This document shows positions 1 to 7,791 of a DNA stretch of 18,436 bases, one piece after another. The stretch is from a bacterium (lineage in GTDB: Bacteria > Desulfobacterota > Binatia > UBA12015). The notes under the pieces were generated by a model. That model did no database searches and was not told where the DNA came from. It was given only the letters and a program-made list of their open reading frames with translations. The stretch lies in NCBI GenBank assembly GCA_029976905.1, contig JAPOLW010000022.1:1-18436 (forward strand). The letters are read 5' to 3'. Each line of letters opens with the position of its first letter. The first letter of the stretch is position 1. The position numbers and the translations under genes were made by a program.

Positions 1-746
1 GCAATGGGATTGGCTTCGACGTATCCGGTGACGGAAGCACCATCCAGGACTCCCGCGCGCTCCGTTCGACGCCGGCGCCTGGCATCGGCATCCTGCTCGG
101 CGGCATCGATGAGGATGAGGACGGGCGTGTCGTCCGTGTGAACCGCTCCAAAATCGAAGAGAATATGGTCGGGATCGTCCTGAACACGGGGCCGCATCTC
201 CTCGAGGACAACGAGGTGCGCCGCAGCCTTGGCGATGGCATCCATATCCTCTCCGACGGCTCCAAGGTCGAGTCCAATTCGGTGAAGCAGAATCTCGGAA
301 ATGGTTTGCGGATCGAAGGCCATTTGAACAACATCACCGCGAACCGCAGTGATGAAAATACCGAGTATGGGTACTGGGTCACCGGGATTGCCAACGATCT
401 CAACAACAACGGTGCAGGGACCAAAAGCGACCTCGGGAATCTGAAGGACGGCTACCTCCTTCAGGGCGTAGGGACCATCGTTCGGGATAACTTTGCCGAA
501 GCGAACCTGGGCAATGGCTTCACGGTCGACGAGACCACCTCTGTCTTCAAGGGGAACGACGCGGACAACAATTCGGGGATTGGTTTCGACGTCAACGGAC
601 AGGGGAACCATCTCGACACGAATGTGGCTTCGGCCAATGGGAGCTTCGAGTTTTCGGTCGTGGCCGGTACGACGGAGGCTCCGGGGACGAACCGCACGGC
701 GAACGGAACCATTGCGATCTCCGAGTGGGGTGGCCACTACGAGTGA
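1..746 (+). CDS. Right-handed parallel beta-helix repeat protein, 3' part
   Basis: The reading frame is open from the left edge (first full codon at 3), so the start lies outside the window; the in-frame GTG at 138 is internal. About 247 residues are visible. They consist of imperfect turns of roughly 20-25 residues with the PbH1 pattern of Asn ladders and Gly-x-Gly-Ile/Phe steps, such as NGIGFDV near the left edge, LGNGLRIEG, LGNGFTVDE and SGIGFDVNG. An acidic DEDEDG loop follows the second visible turn. Such solenoids are usually secreted or periplasmic carbohydrate-active or NosD-like proteins. No catalytic residues can be assigned from this fragment, so the function is unknown. The C-terminus is short and hydrophilic with no anchor. 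The last 10 bases overlap the end of the convergent HAD gene. The fold is fairly sure, the substrate not at all. Confidence 0.85.
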   Translation, partial: NGIGFDVSGDGSTIQDSRALRSTPAPGIGILLGGIDEDEDGRVVRVNRSKIEENMVGIVLNTGPHLLEDNEVRRSLGDGIHILSDGSKVESNSVKQNLGNGLRIEGHLNNITANRSDENTEYGYWVTGIANDLNNNGAGTKSDLGNLKDGYLLQGVGTIVRDNFAEANLGNGFTVDETTSVFKGNDADNNSGIGFDVNGQGNHLDTNVASANGSFEFSVVAGTTEAPGTNRTANGTIAISEWGGHYE

Positions 747-1444
747 GGGTCGGGGCCGGGCGTGACGCCCGGGGCTCCCAGGAGCGCTTCGACCGCGTCG
801 GGAACCTCGTGCGCGGACCCCAAAATCCGGTGTGCCCTGGCGAAATCGCCGCCCGCGGACAAGCGGTGCGGGATCACCAGGCAGCGCATTCCGGCGGCAA
901 CCGCCGATTGCAATCCGCGCTCGGTATCCTCGATGGCGAGACACGCTACCGCATCCACGCCCAGCCGCGCGGCCCCGGTCAGATAGGGGTCGGGATGCGG
1001 TTTGTGGTGGTCGTAGTCCCCACTGGCGAGCACGAAGTCGAAATACTCGACCAGACCGGTGGCGCGGTGGATTCTGTCGAAATGGCTGCGTCGTGAACTC
1101 GTCACGATCCCCATGGGGATGCGGCCCGAAAGAGAGGCGAGCGTCGAGCGGACGCCATCGAGCACCCGGATCTCTCCATCGAGCAATTCGGCATAGCGTT
1201 GGTCCCGTTGGCGGCGCATCTTCTCGATGCGCCGCGGCGGGAAGCCCTGCCGCGCGGCCAGTACGAACACACTGCCGCCCTGGCGGAGGCTGATTTCGCG
1301 GTACGCCGCCTCGCTCAGAGGGATGCCCGCGTGCTCCAGGGTCTCGCGACTGGCCTGCAGATAGAGCGGCTCGGTGTCCACCAGCACGCCATCGTTGTCC
1401 CAAAGAATCGCCTCGACGGCATTCGACTTCGTTCCGGCGCCCAT
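737..1444 (-). CDS. HAD-superfamily hydrolase, beta-phosphoglucomutase/phosphatase-like
   Basis: This 235-residue protein matches subfamily IA HAD enzymes. Motif I is WDNDGVLVDTE with nucleophile Asp16 and acid/base Asp18. Motif II is VTSS with Ser116. Motif III is Lys148 in HKPHPDPY. Motif IV is Glu172-Asp173 in AIEDTERG. The helical cap lies between motifs I and II (about residues 25-95), as in beta-phosphoglucomutase and small phosphatases that hydrolyse phosphate monoesters in the cytoplasm. The sequence does not identify the substrate. The ATG at 1444 leaves a normal short lead-in to motif I. It has no Shine-Dalgarno but has TAAGCT exactly 6 bp upstream. The gene runs convergently into the beta-helix gene with a 10-base overlap, and its 5' end faces the amidase gene across 77 bp. 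Confidence 0.9.
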   Translation of the reverse strand: MGAGTKSNAVEAILWDNDGVLVDTEPLYLQASRETLEHAGIPLSEAAYREISLRQGGSVFVLAARQGFPPRRIEKMRRQRDQRYAELLDGEIRVLDGVRSTLASLSGRIPMGIVTSSRRSHFDRIHRATGLVEYFDFVLASGDYDHHKPHPDPYLTGAARLGVDAVACLAIEDTERGLQSAVAAGMRCLVIPHRLSAGGDFARAHRILGSAHEVPDAVEALLGAPGVTPGPDPHS

Positions 1445-1450
1445 CGCACT

Positions 1451-1456
1451 AGCTTA
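1451..1456 (-). promoter_or_regulatory. Candidate -10 element (TAAGCT) of a leaderless HAD transcript
   Basis: On the minus strand TAAGCT is followed by exactly 6 bases and then the ATG of the HAD gene. This places a transcription start at or next to the A of ATG. No Shine-Dalgarno is present. A -35 box at 17 bp spacing is poor (CTGCGA). It is supported mainly by the same geometry at other genes in the window. Confidence 0.35.
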
Positions 1457-1506
1457 ACGCCTGTTTGCCGGGCTCGCAGAATCCCCCCGCGGGCCCTCGC
1501 GCGTGT

Positions 1507-1518
1507 TAGGGATACGAT
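1507..1518 (+). promoter_or_regulatory. Candidate -10 region of the amidase gene
   Basis: TAGGGA (1507-1512) and TACGAT (1513-1518) lie 9 and 3 bases before the ATG at 1522, within a short GATAC direct repeat. There is no Shine-Dalgarno, so a leaderless or nearly leaderless mRNA is likely. No good -35 is visible. Confidence 0.3.
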
Positions 1519-1521
1519 ACG

Positions 1522-3087
1522 ATGGCTTCTCCCTTGATTGGGCTTTCGGCGACGGAGGTGGTCGCGCACCTCGAGCGGGGCGAGACGACCTCGGTCGAGG
1601 TGGTCTCTGCACTCGCCGAGCGGGCCGAGGAGGTCGAGGGACGGGTGAATGCTCTCGCGCACCGTTTCGTGGACCGAGCGCTCGCCCGGGCGGCTGCCGT
1701 CGACGAGACTCGCCGCCGGGGCGAGGTCGGTCGGTTGGCAGGTCTTCCGATCACCGTGAAGGAGAGTATCGATACGGTCGGAGTCGCCTCGACGATGGGT
1801 TTGCTGAGCCGGCGGGACGCGGTGGCGAAGCGCGATGCGGCCGTGGTCGAGGTTGCGGCCGCCGCGGGCGCCATCGTCTGGGCCAAGACCAACGTCCCAC
1901 AGACGCTGATGGTTCCGCTGGAGACCACCAACGAACTTTTCGGCACGACCCACAATCCATGGCGCCAGGGGCATGGCCCGGGAGGATCGAGCGGCGGCGA
2001 GGGGGCGGCCCTGGCGAGTGGAACGAGTTTTCTCGGAATTGGAACCGACATCGGAGGATCGATCCGCTTTCCGGCGGCCTTCTGCGGCGTCGCCGGTTTG
2101 AAGCCGACGAACCATCGGTGGGCGAACCTCGGTTCGAATACCCTCATCCGGGGACAGGAGGCCATCCGCGGTCAGATCGGGCCGATGGCGCGTCGGGTCG
2201 ATGATCTCGATCTCTTCCTCTCGGCGGTCTCGGCCGAGCGGATGGCGGATCTGGATCCCTCCGTTCCGCCGCTCCCGTACGTGCCCCTGTCGCGCGTGGA
2301 CGTGCCGCGATTGCGCGTCGGGGTCTACACCGACGACGGATTTTTGAGCCCCGGGGTCTCGGTCCAGCGCGCGGTCGCGGAGGCGCGCGCCGCTCTCGAA
2401 GCCGCAGGAGTCGAGACGGTGGCCTATGCGCCGCCGAATGTCGAAGAAGTCCTGTACCTCTATTTCACTCTCATGGGTGCGGACGGGCAGGCTGCCATGC
2501 GTCGTGCCATCGGCGGGGATGCGGTCATCCCCCCTTTGGAGACCTTGTGGCGCCTCTCTGCTCTACCGGCATTCCTGCGCGCACTGGTGGCGCAGGGATT
2601 GGAGTGGGCCGGTGAGTCGCGGGTGGCCCGTCTGCTTCGCGCTACGATGGAGCCGGGCGTCGACGAGTACTTCCAGGCGGTCGCCCGGCGGGCCGCACTC
2701 CGCGTCGAGGAGCTCCATGCGTGGGCATCGGAAGGACTCCACGCGCTGCTGTGCCCCGCCACGGTCACCGCCGCCATCCCCCAGGGCATGGCGCATGACT
2801 TCACCATGTCGTTTCTCAATTGTTCTCGGTACAACCTTCTCGATCTCCCGGCCGGGGTCGTCCCGGTGACCCGGGTTCGCGAAGGGGAGACGGGCCGGGC
2901 CCCCGGCACGGATCGAATCGATCAGCGTGCCGCAGCGGTGGAGGCCGAGAGTGCGGGCCTGCCGGTGGGCGTCCAGATCGTCGGTCGCCCATTTCGCGAG
3001 CACGAGGTGCTGGCGCTCATGGCCGTCGTCGAGCGGGCGGTTTCCTCTTCGACGGAATTTCCAAAGACTCCCATCGATCCCCGTTGA
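1522..3087 (+). CDS. Amidase-signature (AS) family hydrolase
   Basis: This 521-residue protein has the complete amidase signature. The Ser-cisSer-Lys triad is visible: Lys80 in ITVKES, cis-Ser156 in GGSSGGE, and nucleophile Ser180 in GTDIGGSIR. The 24-residue spacing between the serines equals that of fatty acid amide hydrolase. The signature is followed by FCGVAGLKPT, and near the C-terminus by GLPVGVQIVG. AS enzymes hydrolyse amides or esters, including fatty amides, aryl amides and Gln-tRNA substrates. No GatB or GatC neighbour is present, so a catabolic amidase, possibly FAAH-like in view of the lipid genes around it, is more likely than GatA. The ATG at 1522 gives the usual N-terminal helix (sALEVVAHLERGETTS type). 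It is convergent with the DUF3127 gene across 99 bp. Confidence 0.92.
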   Translation: MASPLIGLSATEVVAHLERGETTSVEVVSALAERAEEVEGRVNALAHRFVDRALARAAAVDETRRRGEVGRLAGLPITVKESIDTVGVASTMGLLSRRDAVAKRDAAVVEVAAAAGAIVWAKTNVPQTLMVPLETTNELFGTTHNPWRQGHGPGGSSGGEGAALASGTSFLGIGTDIGGSIRFPAAFCGVAGLKPTNHRWANLGSNTLIRGQEAIRGQIGPMARRVDDLDLFLSAVSAERMADLDPSVPPLPYVPLSRVDVPRLRVGVYTDDGFLSPGVSVQRAVAEARAALEAAGVETVAYAPPNVEEVLYLYFTLMGADGQAAMRRAIGGDAVIPPLETLWRLSALPAFLRALVAQGLEWAGESRVARLLRATMEPGVDEYFQAVARRAALRVEELHAWASEGLHALLCPATVTAAIPQGMAHDFTMSFLNCSRYNLLDLPAGVVPVTRVREGETGRAPGTDRIDQRAAAVEAESAGLPVGVQIVGRPFREHEVLALMAVVERAVSSSTEFPKTPIDPR

Positions 3088-3186
3088 CCCGGAGAGAAAT
3101 CAGGGGAGACCCGGGCGGATCCCCTTTGGAGGTCCTCCCTCCCGCTGCCCGGTCGGGCGTCGCCGGAGCGCGCCGGGGAACGCCGG

Positions 3187-3525
3187 TCAAAAAGGTGGTT
3201 CCTCGTCCTCGTAGGGGGGCGCGTCGGAGGACAGACCGCCGTCGACCTTTTCGACCGCCCAGACGTCGAGGCTGTTGAAGTAACGCACTTCGTTCTTGGG
3301 GCTGGTCCACTCGCGGCCACGGAGGCTGAATTCGACACGGACCTCATCGCCCTTCTGAAAACCCTCGATGGAGTCGCATCGGTTCCCCGTCAGCTGGAAG
3401 AGCACGTATTGGGGGTACTCGGGGTTGTCCGCGACGGTCAACACGAACTCGCGCTTCCGAAAGCGCTCGGTGATCTGTTTGGCTTCGAAGATTTCGTGGA
3501 TCGTTCCCGTGGCTTCCAGTCCCAT
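3187..3525 (-). CDS. DUF3127 OB-fold-like protein with SSB-type acidic C-terminal tip
   Basis: The protein has 112 residues. It resembles DUF3127 proteins, small predicted OB-fold domains: GTIHEIFEAKQITERFRKREFVLTV, YVLFQLTGNRCDSIEGFQKGDEVRVEFSLRG-like strands, and a conserved aromatic/charged strand ending in LDVWAVEKV. The tail is acidic and ends in EDEEPPF, similar to the tip of single-strand DNA-binding protein (DDDIPF-type) that binds partner repair and replication proteins. A nucleic-acid role is therefore inferred but not shown. The ATG at 3525 is preceded by AGGGAGG, one of the few strong Shine-Dalgarno sequences here; TAGGGA also sits 6 bp before the ATG. It lies 58 bp downstream of the acyl-CoA dehydrogenase pair and may be read from the same transcript, though the functions look unrelated. 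Confidence 0.85.
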   Translation of the reverse strand: MGLEATGTIHEIFEAKQITERFRKREFVLTVADNPEYPQYVLFQLTGNRCDSIEGFQKGDEVRVEFSLRGREWTSPKNEVRYFNSLDVWAVEKVDGGLSSDAPPYEDEEPPF

Positions 3526-3583
3526 GCTCCCTCCCTACCGCAACGTCGAGCCGATGGCATTCCTCGCCCCGCCGGGGGCCCGG

Positions 3584-4708
3584 TCAGCTGGCCCGATTCT
3601 CCGCGATCAGCTGGCCGAGCCGTTGCAGTTGCTCGTTGCCCGCGCCCAGCGAGTACTCGATCTGCTTGATCCACAGGAAATAGCGTTGGATCGGGTAGTC
3701 GACGTCGATCGAGATGCCGCCATGGAGGTGCAGGGCGGCGTGACCGATACGGCTGCCGCCGTCGGCCGCCCAGAACTTTGCCGTCGCGACTTCCCGCGCC
3801 GAGGGGACTTCGTCGGCCAGGCGGGTGGCCGCCTGCCACATGGTCAGATTGATGGCCTCGTTGTCGATGAAGCAATCGGCCATGCGCTGGCTCACAGCCT
3901 GGAAGGTCGCGATGGGCTTGCCGAATTGTTTTCGCTCGGCAACGTACTCGGCGGTGCGGTGCATTGCCGACTGGCACACGCCCGAAGCCGTGGCGCAGAG
4001 TCCGGCGGTGGCGCGATCGAGAAGCCAAACGAGGATTTCCTCACCACGCTCCGGCGAGCCGAGCACCGCATCGGTCTTGATGGTCACCCCGTCGAGCGAC
4101 ATCCGGTAGACGGTTTCCCAGTTGAAGGTTTCCTGTGCCTCGAGCCGCACGCCAGCGTCGTGAGGTGCCACCAGAAAGACCGCCGGACGTCCGTCGTCGG
4201 TCTGCGCCGGCACCAGGATGCACTCTGCCTGCTCGGCGATCGGCACACCGACCTTCACGCCGTCGAGTCGCCAGCCTTCCTCGCAGCGCGTGGCCCTGGT
4301 CGTGGGCTGGTCCGCAGGTGTTCCGGTCTCGATGAGCGCCGCCGTAAGCAGCGCCTCCCCCCGCGCGACCGCCGGGAGCAGTTTCTTCTTTTGTTCCTCC
4401 GAGCCAAATCGTGCAATCGGCAAGGCCGCGTAGACCAGACTGGGGAGGACCGGAGTGTGGGCGACCGTCCGGCCGACCTGCTCGAGCAGCAGGCAGAGTT
4501 CCACGAAGCCGGCGCCGGTGCCTCCGAAGGCTTCGGGGATGGCGATGCCCAGCAACCCCGCCTCGGCGAGCTTCGTCCATGCATCGCGGTCGATGCACTC
4601 GCCCGATTCTTCGAGAGCCTTCAGGCGGTCCAGCGTCGCATGGTCGGTCAGGATCTGCTCGGCGAGTTCCGAGAGGGCCTTCTGTTCGTCTGAGAGTGAG
4701 AAGTCCAT
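3584..4708 (-). CDS. Acyl-CoA dehydrogenase family protein, probable non-catalytic partner subunit
   Basis: The 374-residue protein has a full ACAD fold: an N-terminal helical domain with EAFGGTGAGFVE, a middle beta domain, and a C-terminal helical domain with ERKQFGKPIATFQAVSQRMAD and LHGGISIDVDYPIQRYF. Neither known catalytic-glutamate position is filled. The long-chain/isovaleryl position reads LLDRATAG, and the medium-chain position (YEGT in MCAD) reads SLGAGNEQ. The middle domain also lacks the usual TEPxxGSD FAD/substrate motif, reading IETGTPADQP. This is what is expected of the partner subunit in alpha2beta2 FadE enzymes such as the mycobacterial sterol side-chain pairs. The gene begins 9 bp after the stop of the preceding dehydrogenase, with AGGGG upstream of the ATG, so the two are surely cotranscribed. 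An inactive paralogue is the alternative. Confidence 0.9.
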   Translation of the reverse strand: MDFSLSDEQKALSELAEQILTDHATLDRLKALEESGECIDRDAWTKLAEAGLLGIAIPEAFGGTGAGFVELCLLLEQVGRTVAHTPVLPSLVYAALPIARFGSEEQKKKLLPAVARGEALLTAALIETGTPADQPTTRATRCEEGWRLDGVKVGVPIAEQAECILVPAQTDDGRPAVFLVAPHDAGVRLEAQETFNWETVYRMSLDGVTIKTDAVLGSPERGEEILVWLLDRATAGLCATASGVCQSAMHRTAEYVAERKQFGKPIATFQAVSQRMADCFIDNEAINLTMWQAATRLADEVPSAREVATAKFWAADGGSRIGHAALHLHGGISIDVDYPIQRYFLWIKQIEYSLGAGNEQLQRLGQLIAENRAS

Positions 4709-4717
4709 GGTCGGCCC

Positions 4718-5899
4718 CTAGAAGCGCGGCGCAACGGGCATGCGAAGCCCGAACATGGAGATGAGATCTCGCTGCATTTCGTTTACCCCGCCGCCGAAAG
4801 TGAGGATGTGGATCGAACGCAGCATCTGTCCGACGCGCCCTCCGAGAACCGACTCCGGCGAGTCGCCCCGGAAGTTCGCCTGCGCACCCAGGATCTCCTG
4901 CATGCCGCGCAGGGCCTCGAGGTAGAACTCGGTGCCGAAGACCTTTACGGAGGAAGCATGCGCGGGGTCGAGAGGCATGTTCTGCTCGGCGCACCACGCA
5001 ACCTTGAAGTTCATGAGGCGTAGGAAGTCGATGCGCGCATAGATGCGCGCAATCGTCATCTGCACCCATTCCTGGTCGATCACCCGCGTGCCGTCGGCAC
5101 GGGTCGTCTCTTTCGCCCAGGCTGTCACGTCCTCGAACAGACCCTCGATCATGCCCGAGCTGCACAAGGTGACGCGTTCATTGTTCAGTTGGTTGGTGAT
5201 CAGCGACCAACCTCCGTGCAATTCCCCCACCAGATTACCGACTGGCACGCGGACATCTTCGTAGTAGGTGCAATTCGTATTGAAGTTGCCCATGTTCTTG
5301 ATGGGCTGCACGGTGAACCCCGGCGTGTCGGCGGGGACGATGACGATGGAGATGCCTTTGTGGCGCTTCTCCTCCTCGTTGGTACGGACGGCGAGCCAGA
5401 CGTAGTCGACGTCGGTGGCAAGGCTCGTATAGATCTTCTGCCCGTTGATCACCCACTGGTCACCATCGCGCACCGCTTTCGTCTGGAGCGAGGCCAGATC
5501 CGTGCCTGCGTTGGGTTCGGTGTAGCCGATGGCGAAGTGGATCTCGCCCTTGAGGATCTTTGGCAGATAGAACGCCTTCTGTTCTTCTGACCCGTACTGC
5601 ATGATCGTCGGTGCGACCGAGTTTACGGTCAACATCGGTACCGGAGCGCCGACCCGCATCGATTCGTCGAAGAAGATGAATTGTTCGATCGGGGTCATGC
5701 CGCGACCGCCATATTCGGTGGGCCAGCCGATTCCGAGCCAGCCGTCGTCTCCCATCTGGCGGACGACTTTGCGCACGACAGGGCCCACGCCCTCGCTGCG
5801 CCGCACTTCTTTGAGGATCTCCGGCGTGAGGAGCCTGGCGTAGTAGGCGCGCAGTTCCTGCCGAAGCGCTTCGTGTTCCGGCGTGTAGGAGAGCTTCAC
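4718..5899 (-). CDS. Acyl-CoA dehydrogenase, probable catalytic subunit of a heteromeric pair
   Basis: With the GTG at 5899 the protein has 393 residues, the normal ACAD size, and begins KLSYTPEHEALRQELR. It carries WPTEYGGRG, the substrate/FAD motif GYTEPNAGTDLAS (125-137), WVINGQKIYTS (149-159), and a C-terminal GGGVNEMQRDLI. Glu241 in NNERVTL aligns with the catalytic glutamate position of long-chain and isovaleryl-CoA dehydrogenases. The MCAD position is not glutamate. The reaction is alpha,beta-dehydrogenation of an acyl-CoA, passing electrons to ETF. The frame stays open upstream to 6265, but that extension is low-complexity antisense of the dioxygenase gene and is rejected. It is the first gene of a tight pair with the partner dehydrogenase, and divergent from the dioxygenase gene across 100 bp. 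The sterol- or branched-chain substrate is inferred only. Confidence 0.92.
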   Translation of the reverse strand: MKLSYTPEHEALRQELRAYYARLLTPEILKEVRRSEGVGPVVRKVVRQMGDDGWLGIGWPTEYGGRGMTPIEQFIFFDESMRVGAPVPMLTVNSVAPTIMQYGSEEQKAFYLPKILKGEIHFAIGYTEPNAGTDLASLQTKAVRDGDQWVINGQKIYTSLATDVDYVWLAVRTNEEEKRHKGISIVIVPADTPGFTVQPIKNMGNFNTNCTYYEDVRVPVGNLVGELHGGWSLITNQLNNERVTLCSSGMIEGLFEDVTAWAKETTRADGTRVIDQEWVQMTIARIYARIDFLRLMNFKVAWCAEQNMPLDPAHASSVKVFGTEFYLEALRGMQEILGAQANFRGDSPESVLGGRVGQMLRSIHILTFGGGVNEMQRDLISMFGLRMPVAPRF

Positions 5900-5906
5900 G
5901 AGAAGG

Positions 5907-5935
5907 TTGCTACGCGACCGGCTGCGGACTGGCAA
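5907..5935 (-). promoter_or_regulatory. Candidate promoter of the acyl-CoA dehydrogenase operon
   Basis: On the minus strand TTGCCA (5930-5935, 5 of 6 consensus) is followed by 17 bp and then TAGCAA (5907-5912). Seven bases separate this from the GTG start at 5899, so the mRNA would begin at or beside the start codon. No Shine-Dalgarno precedes the GTG. Confidence 0.45.
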
Positions 5936-5999
5936 GACCGGGCGCCGCGCATCCGGGCGCGTCTTGTTCGTTCGTCCTATCTGGAGTACCCCTTCCCCC

Positions 6000-6860
6000 A
6001 TGGCCGCGACCCTTCGACGCCTCCAGGCCGGAGATCGAAAGGAAGACGTGATCGACGTGCTTCGCGAGGATGGTGTCGTGATCGTCGAGGGCGTGCTCGA
6101 ACCAGCATTGCGCGACCAGATCAACCAAGACCTCGATCCCTGGATGACGGGTGCCGCACAGACGGCGCCGGATCTCAACGAGTTCATCCAGGCGTTTCTG
6201 GGGGACAAGACGCGCCGGATCGGGGCTTTGCCCGCGAAGTCCCTGGCGTTCTGTGAGTTGCTCACGCACCCGCTACTTCTCGACGTGTGTGACGAATTCC
6301 TGCGACCGGCGTGCTCGAGCTACCAGATGAACGTCGGCCAGGTTCTCGAGGTCGGGCCGGGCGCGGAGGCCCAGATGCTGCACCGCGACGAGGATGTCTG
6401 GGTCCACGTCCCGCGGCCCGCGCCGATCTTTCAGGTGGCCTCGATGACCGCGCTGGTCGATTTTACGGCCGAGATCGGCGCCACGCGCCTGGTGCCGGGG
6501 AGCCACGCCTGGGAGCGCGACCGGCAGCCTGAAGAGCACGAGGTCGCCGTTGCAGAGATGCGCGCCGGTTCCCTGGCGATCTACCTCGGGCGCACGATCC
6601 ACGGCGCTGGCGCCAACACGACGGCGTCCTCCTGGCGACGCGGCGTTCACCTGAGCTACCTGGTCGGTTGGCTGCGGACGGAGGAGAACAACGTCCTGGC
6701 GGTTCCCCCCGAGGTGGCCCGCGATCTGCCTGAGAGGGTGCAGGCTCTGCTCGGGTACGGCATGCACGACGCCATCGAGACGGGCGGGGGCGTGGCAGGC
6801 TACGTCGAGTTGCGTGATCCGATCAAATTGTTGCAGGCGCGTGCCGACGGGCGCGCCTGA
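6000..6860 (+). CDS. Phytanoyl-CoA dioxygenase (PhyH)-family Fe(II)/2-oxoglutarate oxygenase
   Basis: The 286-residue protein starts MAATLRRLQAGD. It has the PhyH layout: an N-terminal DGVVIVEGVL segment, then the iron facial triad His128-x-Asp130 (LHRDEDVW) and His201 (IHGAGANTT), with Arg213 or Arg214 in the WRRGVHLSY strand for 2-oxoglutarate. GATRLVPGSHAWE (160-172) is the conserved lid/turn before the distal histidine. Family members hydroxylate CoA thioesters, or remove methyl groups or other small carbons, using O2 and 2-oxoglutarate. The substrate cannot be read here. The ATG at 6000 is preferred over an in-frame GTG at 5907 because the added residues are arginine-rich and unlike the family. 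It is divergent from the dehydrogenase pair and 45 bp before purU, probably in one operon with it. Confidence 0.9.
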   Translation: MAATLRRLQAGDRKEDVIDVLREDGVVIVEGVLEPALRDQINQDLDPWMTGAAQTAPDLNEFIQAFLGDKTRRIGALPAKSLAFCELLTHPLLLDVCDEFLRPACSSYQMNVGQVLEVGPGAEAQMLHRDEDVWVHVPRPAPIFQVASMTALVDFTAEIGATRLVPGSHAWERDRQPEEHEVAVAEMRAGSLAIYLGRTIHGAGANTTASSWRRGVHLSYLVGWLRTEENNVLAVPPEVARDLPERVQALLGYGMHDAIETGGGVAGYVELRDPIKLLQARADGRA

Positions 6861-6905
6861 AGCCGTTCGCGCACGACCGAAACCCATGCCTCGGGGATCC
6901 TCGAG

Positions 6906-7784
6906 ATGACCTCCCTAACGGATTCCAGCCCGTCGAGTACGGCGACTCTTCTCGTTTCCTGCGCCGACCAGCGCGGCATCGTTGCGACTCTGGCGCAGGC
7001 GCTCTTCGGTCGAGGCGCCAATATCCTCGATGCCGATCAACATACCGATCCGGTCGCGGGACAATTCTTCCAACGCATTCGTATCGATCTTGCCGAGCTC
7101 GTCGGAGACCGGCCGGCACTCGAAGGAGTCATCCGCGAGGTGGCGGAGCAGTACGGGATGCGATGGTCGTTACGCTACGGGAGTCGTCGCAAACGGGTTG
7201 CGGTCTTCGTTTCGCGATACGACCACTGCCTGTACGATCTCCTCCTACGGGAGCGCTCGGGAGAGCTGAACGGGGAGATCGCTCTCATCGTCTCCAACCA
7301 TCCGGACCTCGAAGGCATCGCGCGACAGTTCGAGGTTCCCTACCACCTGTTGCCGATCACGAAGGAAAACAAGGCTTCGCAGGAGTCGAAGGAGATCGAT
7401 CTGCTCCGTGCGGAGCAGATCGACCTGGTGGTGCTCGCGCGCTACATGCAGGTGCTCTCCGGGACCTTCATCGCGGCTTTTCCGTCGCAGATCATCAACA
7501 TTCATCATTCTTTTCTGCCGGCCTTCATCGGAGGACGCCCCTATCATCAGGCGCACGAGCGCGGCGTCAAACTCATTGGAGCGACCGCGCACTACGCGAC
7601 CACCGATCTCGACGAAGGCCCGATCATCGAACAGGACGTCACCCGGGCATCCCATCGCGATTCGGTCGCGGACCTGGTCCGCCGTGGTCGGGATCTCGAG
7701 CGGGTGGTCCTCGCTCGCGCGGTGCGCTGGCACCTCGAGGATCGCGTGCTCGCCTTCGGGCGCAAGACGGTCGTGTTTTCGTAG
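6906..7784 (+). CDS. purU: Formyltetrahydrofolate deformylase
   Basis: The 292-residue protein has an N-terminal ACT domain (about 14-90, LLVSCADQRGIVATLA and ANILDADQHTD) and a C-terminal formyl-transferase domain (about 97-285). Catalytic residues are Asn198 and His200 in NIHHSFLPAF and Asp236 in HYATTDLDEGPIIEQDV, matching PurU. It hydrolyses 10-formyl-tetrahydrofolate to formate and tetrahydrofolate in the cytoplasm. This balances the one-carbon pool or supplies formate for PurT-type purine synthesis. The ACT domain senses methionine and glycine in E. coli. It lies 45 bp downstream of the PhyH-type dioxygenase, a pairing that could link one-carbon release to its disposal. No Shine-Dalgarno is evident before the ATG at 6906, with only CTCGAG adjacent. 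The stop lies 7 bp from the end of the convergent crotonase gene. Confidence 0.95.
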   Translation: MTSLTDSSPSSTATLLVSCADQRGIVATLAQALFGRGANILDADQHTDPVAGQFFQRIRIDLAELVGDRPALEGVIREVAEQYGMRWSLRYGSRRKRVAVFVSRYDHCLYDLLLRERSGELNGEIALIVSNHPDLEGIARQFEVPYHLLPITKENKASQESKEIDLLRAEQIDLVVLARYMQVLSGTFIAAFPSQIINIHHSFLPAFIGGRPYHQAHERGVKLIGATAHYATTDLDEGPIIEQDVTRASHRDSVADLVRRGRDLERVVLARAVRWHLEDRVLAFGRKTVVFS

Positions 7785-7791
7785 TCTGCCG

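Noticed and set aside
3147..3158. GCCC-GGTC-GGGC hairpin between the amidase and DUF3127 genes as a bidirectional terminator
   Set aside because: The stem is only 4 bp and no T-run follows on either strand.
3368..4693. A 441-residue open frame on the plus strand
   Set aside because: It is antisense to the acyl-CoA dehydrogenase partner gene (and the DUF3127 start), has no recognisable domain and has a His/Arg/Gly-rich composition typical of a GC-rich shadow frame.
5900..6265. An in-frame N-terminal extension of the acyl-CoA dehydrogenase, giving about 515 residues
   Set aside because: The added residues are Ser/Arg-rich antisense of the dioxygenase gene, and the ACAD fold begins right after the GTG at 5899.
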